A stretch of DNA of 64,000 bases from positions 5,394,001-5,458,000 of the forward strand of contig NZ_CP079218.1 in NCBI RefSeq assembly GCF_019317285.1, written 5' to 3'. The DNA is from Pedobacter sp. D749 (GTDB lineage: Bacteria; Bacteroidota; Bacteroidia; Sphingobacteriales; Sphingobacteriaceae). Shown in pieces: positions 28,078-36,215 of the stretch. Both the position numbers and the translations under genes were made by a program. Below the pieces are notes generated by a model, which saw nothing but the letters and a program-made list of their open reading frames with translations, did not search any database and was not told the origin of the DNA. Each line of letters starts with the position of its first letter. The first letter of the stretch is position 1.

Positions 28078-28923
28078 ATGTTATCACCTAAGCTAGATCT
28101 TACTATTGTTATTCCGGTTAAAAACGAAGAAAGGAATTTATCTGGATGCTTACAGGCAATTGGTAAAGAGCTGGCGCAAAAAATCGTAATTATTGATTCG
28201 GGCAGTACTGATGAAACGTTATCTATAGCTAAAGCCAACAATATAGAAGTAATCGACTTCAAATGGGATGGGAAATTTCCTAAAAAACGCAACTGGTATT
28301 TGATGAATTATGCCCCGGCAACAGAATGGGTTCTCTTTTTAGATGCAGATGAATATATCACCCCATCATTTAAGGAAGAATTGCGCCGGGTTTTAACTTC
28401 GCAAAGTAATATGGCTGGCTATTGGTTAAATTATACCATTTTTTTTATGGGTAAAAACCTACGGGGAGGGTATCCATTAAAAAAGCTCGCCTTATTTAAG
28501 GTTGGCGCAGGCTTATATGAAAGAATTGATGAAGAGCACTGGAGCCAACTGGATATGGAAATTCATGAGCATCCGATATTATCCGGGCCAGTTGGTGAGA
28601 TTAAGGCTAAAATTGATCATCAGGATTTTAGAGGAATAAGTCATTATTTAAAAAAGCATAACGAATATGCAAATTGGGAGGCTTCGAGATATCTAAAATC
28701 TGCAGATCAGCAGGATTTAAGAAAGAGCTGGACATTTAAACAAAAACTGAAATACAGGCTTATGCGTAGTGTATTTATTGGCCCGGTTTATTTTTTAGGT
28801 AGTTTTATCTTGATGGGAGGCTTCTTAGATGGAAAAAGAGGGTTATCATTTGCGATGCTAAAAATGGCCTACTTCAACGAAATTTATTGTAAAATCAGAG
28901 AAGCACAAGAGGCCAAAAATTAG
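28078..28923 (+). CDS. Glycosyltransferase, GT2 family (WaaE/KdtX-like)
   Basis: A 281-residue GT-A enzyme: LDLTIVIPVKNEERNLSGCL at the N terminus, VIIDSGSTDETLSIA, the metal-binding FLDADEYITPSF, and a C-terminal membrane-associated stretch (VFIGPVYFLGSFILMGGFLDG). The layout is like WaaE/KdtX beta-glucosyltransferases of polysaccharide and core-LPS loci. It starts 1 base after the WcaF-like gene. The only GT2 enzyme in the locus; the others are GT-B type. Confidence 0.88.
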   Translation: MLSPKLDLTIVIPVKNEERNLSGCLQAIGKELAQKIVIIDSGSTDETLSIAKANNIEVIDFKWDGKFPKKRNWYLMNYAPATEWVLFLDADEYITPSFKEELRRVLTSQSNMAGYWLNYTIFFMGKNLRGGYPLKKLALFKVGAGLYERIDEEHWSQLDMEIHEHPILSGPVGEIKAKIDHQDFRGISHYLKKHNEYANWEASRYLKSADQQDLRKSWTFKQKLKYRLMRSVFIGPVYFLGSFILMGGFLDGKRGLSFAMLKMAYFNEIYCKIREAQEAKN

Positions 28924-28940
28924 ATCTAATAGATTTTTAA

Positions 28941-30152
28941 ATGAGGATATTAATATATGGCATTAATTACAGCCCTGATTTAACCGGTATAGGGAAGTAT
29001 AGCGGTGAGATGGGGAAATGGTTAGCGGGGCAGGGCCACAATGTTTCAGTAGTTACCGCAGTACCCTATTATCCACAATGGCAGATTAATGCAAAATATA
29101 AAGGCAAATTATGGCATAGTGAAATAATTGATGGTGTTAAAGTTTACCGATGCCCTTTATATGTGCCAGCAAAGCCAACAAGTTTAAAAAGAATGCTGCA
29201 TGATGCAAGTTTTTTGATCTCATCTTTTTTTGTTTTTATTAAACTTTTATTCCTTCCAAAATTCGATGTGGTAATTACGGTTGCACCACCATTTCATTTA
29301 GGGTTAGTGAGTTTGTTTTACCGTTTTTTCAAAGGCTCAAAAATATTATACCACATACAGGACCTGCAAGTGGATGCGGCTAAAGAATTAGGTCTGATTA
29401 AATCAAAAATCTTGCTTTCTGTACTAATCAAAATCGAAAGATTTATTATTAAAAAAGTGGATCATGTAAGCAGTATTTCTGAAGGAATGATATTTAAAAT
29501 CAGACAAAAAGCAGAAAGACATATAATAGAATTTCCAAACTGGGTAGACCTTAAAAATTACTATCCGGTTGCCAATAAGGCAGCGCTAAAATTACGATGG
29601 GGTTATGAAGCAGCTAATAAAATTATTCTATATTCGGGCAACATTGGCGAAAAACAAGGATTGGACGGGATTTTAGCTGTTGCTAAAAAGTTTATTGACA
29701 GGCCAAATGTTAAATTCCTGATCTGCGGTACGGGCGCCTATAAACCTAAACTGGTGGATTTGGCAAGGCAAATGAATCTCCATCATGTAGATTTTTTGCC
29801 GCTTCAGGAAAATAATGTATTTAATGATTTTTTAAATATGGCAGATATTCATTTAATTCTTCAGAAGAAAGATGCAAGTGATTTAGTTATGCCATCTAAA
29901 CTCACTACTATTTTAGCTGTGGGTGGTTTGGCACTGGTAACTGCAAATAAGGATACTTCCTTATACAAGGTTGTTGCCGAAAATGAAATGGGCTTAATTG
30001 CTGCTCCCGAAAATGTAGATGAATTATATCAAAAAATAGAACAGGGCTTGATGATGGATGATTCTGAAATGCGCAAAAAATCGCATATTTATGCGCTGGA
30101 AAATCTTTCTATTGATGCCATATTAAAAGACCTCATCAATAATCTTTCTTAA
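28941..30152 (+). CDS. WcaI-like glycosyltransferase (GT4)
   Basis: A 403-residue protein beginning RILIYGINYSPDLTGIGKYS, the signature start of the WcaI colanic acid glycosyltransferase family, followed by VTAVPYYPQW, ILYHIQDLQVDAAKELG, ILYSGNIGEKQGLDGIL and KKDASDLVMPSKLTTILAVG. It should transfer a sugar (fucose in colanic acid synthesis) to the growing lipid-linked unit. Fucose would need a GDP-fucose synthase, which is not in this window. Confidence 0.9.
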   Translation: MRILIYGINYSPDLTGIGKYSGEMGKWLAGQGHNVSVVTAVPYYPQWQINAKYKGKLWHSEIIDGVKVYRCPLYVPAKPTSLKRMLHDASFLISSFFVFIKLLFLPKFDVVITVAPPFHLGLVSLFYRFFKGSKILYHIQDLQVDAAKELGLIKSKILLSVLIKIERFIIKKVDHVSSISEGMIFKIRQKAERHIIEFPNWVDLKNYYPVANKAALKLRWGYEAANKIILYSGNIGEKQGLDGILAVAKKFIDRPNVKFLICGTGAYKPKLVDLARQMNLHHVDFLPLQENNVFNDFLNMADIHLILQKKDASDLVMPSKLTTILAVGGLALVTANKDTSLYKVVAENEMGLIAAPENVDELYQKIEQGLMMDDSEMRKKSHIYALENLSIDAILKDLINNLS

Positions 30153-30191
30153 AATCGTTTTAGAAGTTAATCAATTTAAATATTATAAATA

Positions 30192-31505
30192 ATGAAAATA
30201 GCTGTAATAGGTACAGGGTACGTTGGTTTAGTAACCGGAACATGTTTGGCAGAAACCGGTAATGATGTTATATGTGTAGACATTAACGAAGCCAAGGTTA
30301 AAAAAATGCAGGATGGCGAGGTTCCAATCTATGAACCAGGCTTGGATCTATTGTTTCACCGCAACATTGCCCAGGGCAGATTGATTTTTACTACGGATCT
30401 GGCTATGGCAATTAAACAGGCGAAAGTTATTTTTATGGCTTTACCTACGCCTCCGGGAGGCGATGGTGCTGCAGACCTTTCTTATATTTTAGGAGCAGCA
30501 AAAGATATCTCTAAACTTGTTACCGAGTATAAAATTATTATCAATAAATCGACTGTTCCGGTAGGAACTGCCGATAAAGTTAAAGCTGTTTTTACTGCCA
30601 ATACCGATATTGAAGTTGATGTGGTTTCCAATCCTGAATTCTTAAGAGAAGGCGTTGCCGTGGAAGATTTCATGAAGCCCGATCGTGTAGTAATTGGCAC
30701 CAGGAGTGAAAAAGCAAAAAAAGTATTAACTGATCTGTATGGCCCTTACGTTCGGCAGGGGAATCCCATTTTATTTATGGATGAGCGTTCTTCGGAACTG
30801 ACCAAATATGCTGCAAACTCTTTTCTGGCAACCAAAATTACTTTTATGAATGAGGTAGCTAATCTTTGTGAACTTGTAGGAGCAGATGTTGATGCGGTAA
30901 GAAGGGGAGTAGGATCAGACGACCGTATTGGTAAACGTTTCTTATTTCCGGGGATTGGATACGGGGGCTCATGTTTCCCTAAAGATGTACAGGCGCTTGT
31001 TAAAGCTGCAGATGAAAATAATTATGATTTCCAGATCTTAAAATCGGTGATGGAAATCAATGAAAAACAGAAAACCATTTTAGTTGATAAAGTTTTAAAA
31101 TATTATAAAAACGATATTAAAGGCAAGCACTTTGCGCTTTGGGGATTGGCTTTTAAGCCTGAAACAGACGATGTGCGTGAGGCTCCTGCTTTGTATATTA
31201 TCGATGCCCTGTTAAAAGCAGGTGCAACGGTAACGGTTTTTGACCCGGAAGGAATGGAAAACGTAAAAAATATGATCGGTGATAAAGTCGAATTTGCAGC
31301 TGATCAATATAGCGCTTTAAACAATGCTGATGCCCTGTTAATTGCAACAGAGTGGTCTGTTTTCCGGAATCCTGATTTTGATAAAATTGATACTTTATTA
31401 AAAAATAAAGTTGTTTTCGACGGAAGAAACTTATATGATTTGGAAAAAATGATTGATATGGGATATTATTATAACAGTATTGGGCGTAAATTAGTTGAAA
31501 ATTAA
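30192..31505 (+). CDS. ugd: UDP-glucose 6-dehydrogenase
   Basis: A 437-residue enzyme. The NAD-binding start KIAVIGTGYVGLVTGTCLAE, the NKSTVPVGTADKV segment, SNPEFLREGVAVEDFMKPDR, and the active-site Cys in GYGGSCFPKD (C261) are all present, as is the C-terminal WGLAFKPETDDVREAPA. It oxidises UDP-glucose to UDP-glucuronic acid using two NAD. The next gene encodes the enzyme that turns UDP-glucuronate into UDP-xylose, so the pair can supply both sugars to the polymer. Confidence 0.97.
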   Translation: MKIAVIGTGYVGLVTGTCLAETGNDVICVDINEAKVKKMQDGEVPIYEPGLDLLFHRNIAQGRLIFTTDLAMAIKQAKVIFMALPTPPGGDGAADLSYILGAAKDISKLVTEYKIIINKSTVPVGTADKVKAVFTANTDIEVDVVSNPEFLREGVAVEDFMKPDRVVIGTRSEKAKKVLTDLYGPYVRQGNPILFMDERSSELTKYAANSFLATKITFMNEVANLCELVGADVDAVRRGVGSDDRIGKRFLFPGIGYGGSCFPKDVQALVKAADENNYDFQILKSVMEINEKQKTILVDKVLKYYKNDIKGKHFALWGLAFKPETDDVREAPALYIIDALLKAGATVTVFDPEGMENVKNMIGDKVEFAADQYSALNNADALLIATEWSVFRNPDFDKIDTLLKNKVVFDGRNLYDLEKMIDMGYYYNSIGRKLVEN

Positions 31506-31509
31506 GAGG

Positions 31510-32493
31510 ATGAAGAAAATTTTGATTACGGGTGCTGCCGGTTTTTTAGGTTCGCATTTGTGCGACCGATTTGTTAAAGAAGGCTATTATGTGATCGGTA
31601 TGGATAACCTCATCACTGGAGATTTATCGAATATTGAACATCTTTTTCCTTTAGAAAACTTTGAATTCTACAACCACGATGTTTCTAAGTTTGTTCATAT
31701 TCCTGGCAAACTTGATTATATCCTGCACTTTGCATCACCGGCAAGTCCAATCGATTATCTTAAAATTCCTATTCAAACCCTTAAAGTTGGTTCATTGGGA
31801 ACACATAACCTATTGGGATTGGCGCGCAATAAAAATGCAAGGATGTTGATCGCATCAACTTCCGAAGTTTATGGCGACCCAAATGTTAACCCACAGCCAG
31901 AAGAATACTGGGGGAATGTTAATCCTGTGGGGCCTCGTGGCGTTTACGACGAAGCCAAACGTTTCCAGGAAGCCATAACCATGGCTTATCACACTTTTCA
32001 TGGGGTAGAAACCAGAATTGTCAGAATCTTCAACACCTATGGGCCTAGAATGCGCCTCAATGACGGGCGTGTTTTACCTGCATTTATTGGCCAGGCTTTA
32101 AGAGGCGAAGATTTAACTGTTTTTGGTGATGGTAGTCAAACGCGCTCTTTTTGCTATGTAGATGATCTGGTTGAAGGTATTTACCGTTTATTAATGAGCG
32201 ACTATGCCCAGCCGGTAAACATTGGCAATCCTGATGAGATTACCATCAAACAGTTTTGCGAAGAGATTATTAAACTTACTGGTACCAATCAAAAAATTGT
32301 GTATAGGGAGCTGCCACAGGATGATCCAAAGCAGCGCAGGCCAGATATTACCAAAGCAACTGAAATTTTAGGTTGGATACCTAAAATTGGTCGTGCTGAA
32401 GGATTAAAAATTACTTATGAATACTTTAAATCGTTACCAAAAACAGCATTGGATAAAATAGAACATAAGGATTTTACGACATATAATCGTTAA
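31510..32493 (+). CDS. UDP-glucuronate decarboxylase (UDP-xylose synthase)
   Basis: A 327-residue extended SDR with TGAAGFLGSHLCDRFVKEG, HFASPASPIDYLKIP, STSEVYGDPNVNPQPE, YDEAKRFQEA (YxxxK) and RIFNTYGPRMRLNDGRVLP. These are the hallmarks of bacterial UXS, which converts UDP-glucuronate to UDP-xylose. The start is ATG 31510, 4 bases after the ugd stop; an in-frame TTG at 31495 lies inside ugd and gives residues not seen in the family. It is the last gene before a strong terminator. Confidence 0.93.
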   Translation: MKKILITGAAGFLGSHLCDRFVKEGYYVIGMDNLITGDLSNIEHLFPLENFEFYNHDVSKFVHIPGKLDYILHFASPASPIDYLKIPIQTLKVGSLGTHNLLGLARNKNARMLIASTSEVYGDPNVNPQPEEYWGNVNPVGPRGVYDEAKRFQEAITMAYHTFHGVETRIVRIFNTYGPRMRLNDGRVLPAFIGQALRGEDLTVFGDGSQTRSFCYVDDLVEGIYRLLMSDYAQPVNIGNPDEITIKQFCEEIIKLTGTNQKIVYRELPQDDPKQRRPDITKATEILGWIPKIGRAEGLKITYEYFKSLPKTALDKIEHKDFTTYNR

Positions 32494-32515
32494 GCAAATC
32501 TCATAAATTTTTTGA

Positions 32516-32546
32516 AGCACTTAAATCATTTAATGATTTAAGTGCT
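32516..32546 (+). terminator. Rho-independent terminator after ugd/uxs
   Basis: A perfect 14-bp stem AGCACTTAAATCAT (32516-32529) with its complement (32533-32546), a TTA loop, then TTTATTTT. It follows the UDP-xylose synthase gene by 22 bases and marks the end of the main + strand operon. The following 277 bases to 32823 are AT-rich and hold no gene; TATTTTTG at 32781-32788 is a possible -7 element for the next gene. Confidence 0.85.
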
Positions 32547-32823
32547 TTTATTTTCAACTCCCATCTGTAACCAGGGATTATTAACTTTCCCAATTGGAAA
32601 TTTTAAGAAGTCTGTTTAGTGTACTGTTGATTAATTGAATCTACTCCTTATATACTTATATCGACTAAAATTGTTCTTATCAATACTCTCTTAAGGGAAT
32701 AATCTTGAATGATATTATATTAGGAAATTCTTAACAAAAGTGAATTAATTTATATATTAAATAATGTAATTTTTATGTGTTATTTTTGTTTAATAATTTG
32801 TTAAGGAATCATCCCAAGAGCCT

Positions 32824-34215
32824 ATGCAAACACGTTACTTATTCATTTTAAGATACATTCTGCCTGTAACAGACCTGATCATGGTCAACATTGTGTATTT
32901 TTTTGCTTATCAATTTACTTCTTATATGGGTAGAATGGTAACTTCTGAATTGCAGTTGCATTATGTTGTTGTGTGTAACCTGATCTGGATTGTGAGCACT
33001 ACTGCTTTCAGTTTGTATTCAGATTATGGGTCAAGGCGGATTGAAAGAATTTATCGCGGAACCTGGAAAAGTGTGGTGTTGCATGCGGTATTATTTTCTA
33101 TTTACCTTTTCTTTTCGAAGCAAAATGATTTTTCAAGATCGTTCTTAGTGATTTTTTATGGCATGCTAGCCATTTTGTTTTTGGTGAATCGTTTTATTGG
33201 TACTTCTTTTCAATTTTTATTATTTAATCATTTACGTGGTGTTAAATCTGTTGCAATTATGGGCAATAATGCTACAGGAATGCAATTGGCTACTTATTTT
33301 GAAAAGCAGCGTTATATAGAATTCCGTGGATTTATTAACGATGTGCCTGAAGATTATCTAACCCGCGATGGGCAAATCTCTGAAGTGGTAGGAAGACAGT
33401 TCAAAATGGCTGTAGATAAAGGGATTAAAGATATTTATGTAACCATTGCGCCAGAGCGCATGGCTGATATGGCTTTGCTGACAGAGGAAGCAGAAAGGCA
33501 ATGTGTTCGTTTAAAATTTATTCCTGATATAAGTGGTGCATTATTATCTCCATATACGGTTAGTTATTTAGGTAACGAATTTCCTGTGATTTCATTAAGA
33601 TCAGAGCCTCTTGAAAAAATTCATAATCGTTTTAAAAAACGTTTAATTGATGTGATATTTAGTGGTTTGGTTATCCTTTTTGTATTGAGCTGGTTATATC
33701 CCATTATTGCCATTCTTATTAAAATCCAGAGTAAAGGCCCTGTGTTATTTAAACAGTTAAGAAGCGGCCGGGATGATGAACCTTTTTGGTGCTTTAAATT
33801 TAGAAGCATGCAGATGAATGACTTTAGTAATAAAAAGCAGGCGAGTAAAAATGATGATCGTATTACCTCTATTGGTAGGTTTTTACGCAGATCGAGTTTA
33901 GATGAGTTACCTCAGTTCTTTAACGTTTTTATGGGACACATGAGTGTTGTTGGTCCCAGGCCACACATGCTGAGTCATACCGAACAATATAAAGGCATTG
34001 TAGATCAATTTATGGTGCGCCATTTTTTAAAACCAGGCATCACGGGTTGGGCACAGGTAAACGGTTACAGAGGCGAAACAAAAGAAGATTACAAAATGGT
34101 AAAACGTGTAGAACACGACATCTGGTACCTGGAACATTGGAGTGCAATGCTGGATGTAAAAATCATCTTTATGACCGTAATTAATATGGCTAAGGGAGAA
34201 GAAAACGCCTATTAA
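32824..34215 (+). CDS. Undecaprenyl-phosphate glucose phosphotransferase, WcaJ-like
   Basis: A 463-residue protein with four N-terminal membrane segments (about residues 8-130), a central nucleotide-binding-like domain (VAIMGNNATGMQLATYFEK), a fifth hydrophobic segment (VIFSGLVILFVLSWLYPIIAILI), and the bacterial sugar transferase domain: KGPVLFKQLRSGRDDEPFWC, RRSSLDELPQFFNVFMGHMS, VVGPRPHMLS and KPGITGWAQVNGYRGET. Such enzymes start synthesis by moving glucose-1-P (or galactose-1-P) to undecaprenyl phosphate. It is the second priming enzyme of the locus, of a different family from the one at 3304. Confidence 0.92.
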   Translation: MQTRYLFILRYILPVTDLIMVNIVYFFAYQFTSYMGRMVTSELQLHYVVVCNLIWIVSTTAFSLYSDYGSRRIERIYRGTWKSVVLHAVLFSIYLFFSKQNDFSRSFLVIFYGMLAILFLVNRFIGTSFQFLLFNHLRGVKSVAIMGNNATGMQLATYFEKQRYIEFRGFINDVPEDYLTRDGQISEVVGRQFKMAVDKGIKDIYVTIAPERMADMALLTEEAERQCVRLKFIPDISGALLSPYTVSYLGNEFPVISLRSEPLEKIHNRFKKRLIDVIFSGLVILFVLSWLYPIIAILIKIQSKGPVLFKQLRSGRDDEPFWCFKFRSMQMNDFSNKKQASKNDDRITSIGRFLRRSSLDELPQFFNVFMGHMSVVGPRPHMLSHTEQYKGIVDQFMVRHFLKPGITGWAQVNGYRGETKEDYKMVKRVEHDIWYLEHWSAMLDVKIIFMTVINMAKGEENAY

Positions 34216-34396
34216 ATTAATTTAGGAAATGGTTATTTCGCTTGCTGTTTCATCTCGTGTATAAGCACGCTTTACTACAATAACCTATTTACGCTATTCC
34301 TTTGAGTTAACATAAATACATTCCTAATGGATTTGGGTTACTTGTATTCATCAATTGATATAATTTATGTTTCTTTGTGGATATAATTATCCCTGT

Positions 34397-35992
34397 ATGA
34401 AGAAAGTTCTACTCCTATTAAGCTTAACTATTGCCACTTTTGGATTAAAGGCCCAATCGGTTTATCAGCCATATTCATTTCAGTTTTATCAAAAATTAAG
34501 TTCAGAAATTTATAATCCCGATACGAGGTTACACAGTTCAATGAAACCTTTTTTTATAGATGATAGTTTACTGCAGGATAAAAGTAAACTATTGTTAAGT
34601 GTTGGGGTAGATTCAGTTCGCAAATCCTGGGTGTTACGTAAATTGTTTAACGAACATCTGTTTGATATGCAGATGGAAGATTTTACTGTTTATGCCGATT
34701 TTCTGCCCGATTTTCAGATAGGAAGGGATGCTTCTGGTAAAAAAAATACTTTTCTTAACACGCGCGGTTATCAGATTGGTGGTACTATAGGCAAGAAATT
34801 TTCTTTTTATACTAGTGGTTACGAAAACCAAGGACGTTTTGCATCTTATTATGATAATTATGTAAACACTACAAATGTAGTACCCGGCCAATCTTATGAT
34901 CGGAGTTCCGGAAAAATAACCAAAGATTGGTCGTATGTAACGGCTACTTTATCCTATACCCCAATAAAATATTTAAATATTACAGCTGGTTACGATAAAA
35001 CATTTATTGGTGATGGTTATCGTTCTATGCTGTTATCCGATTTTTCATCTCCGTATCCCTTCCTAAAATTAACGGGCAATTTAGGAAATGTACAATATAT
35101 GGTAATGTGGGCTGCCATGCAGGATCCTGGTGCGCAGAAATTATCTTATGATGCCGGTAACCGGAAAAAAGGCGGGGTTTTTCATTACTTAGACTGGAAT
35201 GTTAATAATAAGCTATCTATTGGTTTTTTTGATTCTATTGTTTGGGTACAAACAGACAATGCTGGCAACAAAAGAGGTTTCGACTGGGGATATGCTAATC
35301 CTATTATTTTCTTAAGGCCAGTTGAAGCTTCAAGTGGTTCGCCGGATAATGCTTTATTAGGGTTTACTTCCAAATATAAATTTGCAAAAGAAGTTGTGGC
35401 TTATGGTCAGTTCTCTCTTGATGAGTTTCAGGCTAAAGAATTTTTCTCTTCAAAAGGCAGTGTAAGAAATAAGTATGGCTGGCAACTGGGGATTCGTGGA
35501 GCAGACATTTTTAAAGTTACCGGCTTAAATTATCTGCTTGAGTATAATACAGCTAAGCCTTATACTTATTCGTCCAGAACAAGAATTGGTAATTATGCCA
35601 ATTATAATGAGCCATTGGCACATCCTCTAGGTGCTAACTTTAGAGAAGCTATTGGTTTATTAAATTATTCCTATAAGCGTTTTGATTTTACAGGAGAGTT
35701 GATGTATGCCAGGTACGGATTAGATGAAGCAGGACAAAATTACGGTAAAAATATTTTCGAGCCCTATCTTGCATCAATCAAGCAGGAGGGGAATTATACC
35801 ACGCAGGGTATAAATACGAGTCTTTTTTATGCAGAGGGAAGAGTAGCTTACGTTGTAAATCCGAAATATAATTTACGTTTAGAATTGGGGGGTATACTAA
35901 GGCGCGAAAGTAATAGCTTGGGTAAAAATAATACAGGTTTAATTACTTTCGGTTTACGCAGTTCATTCCGGAATTTATATACCGATTTTTAG
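34397..35992 (+). CDS. Wzi/RemB-like outer-membrane beta-barrel protein (copy 2)
   Basis: A 531-residue protein with a signal peptide (KKVLLLLSLTIATFGLKAQS), a barrel-like mature part and a terminal Phe. It is clearly paralogous to the protein at 6485: matching segments include YADFLPDFQIGRDASG, LNTRGYQIGG, GYENQGRF, FIGDGYRSMLLSDFSSPYPF, HPLGANFREAIGLLNYSYKR and NPKYNLRLELGG. ATG 34397 is chosen because it begins the signal peptide; the upstream ATG 34367 lies among promoter-like sequence. Probable role in surface attachment or assembly of the polymer. Confidence 0.75.
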   Translation: MKKVLLLLSLTIATFGLKAQSVYQPYSFQFYQKLSSEIYNPDTRLHSSMKPFFIDDSLLQDKSKLLLSVGVDSVRKSWVLRKLFNEHLFDMQMEDFTVYADFLPDFQIGRDASGKKNTFLNTRGYQIGGTIGKKFSFYTSGYENQGRFASYYDNYVNTTNVVPGQSYDRSSGKITKDWSYVTATLSYTPIKYLNITAGYDKTFIGDGYRSMLLSDFSSPYPFLKLTGNLGNVQYMVMWAAMQDPGAQKLSYDAGNRKKGGVFHYLDWNVNNKLSIGFFDSIVWVQTDNAGNKRGFDWGYANPIIFLRPVEASSGSPDNALLGFTSKYKFAKEVVAYGQFSLDEFQAKEFFSSKGSVRNKYGWQLGIRGADIFKVTGLNYLLEYNTAKPYTYSSRTRIGNYANYNEPLAHPLGANFREAIGLLNYSYKRFDFTGELMYARYGLDEAGQNYGKNIFEPYLASIKQEGNYTTQGINTSLFYAEGRVAYVVNPKYNLRLELGGILRRESNSLGKNNTGLITFGLRSSFRNLYTDF

Positions 35993-36053
35993 CAAATCCT
36001 ATAAAATTTAAAGCTTCAGTTATCTCACTAACCTAGGCTATCATGTTAATTTA

Positions 36054-36145
36054 CATGTCATCCTGATGGTAGGAAGGGATCTTTATTTGTATCGTTGCGA
36101 TTCTTCGCAATGGCAATTAGCAGAAGAGATTCATTCCATTTAAAT
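36054..36145. repeat. Degenerate GTCATCCTGA intergenic repeat
   Basis: The stretch beginning GTCATCCTGATGGTAGGAAG between the convergent wzi-like gene and dxs has the 5' arm of the same palindromic repeat family found at 8297 and 55643, but the right arm is not recognisable. It lies at a convergent junction, a common place for such repeats. Confidence 0.4.
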
Positions 36146-36215
36146 TCTTCTGTAATTTATGCCGGTTTTATACAATAAATTAATCCTCAGAATGATAAAA
36201 ATATAATGGGGCTTA

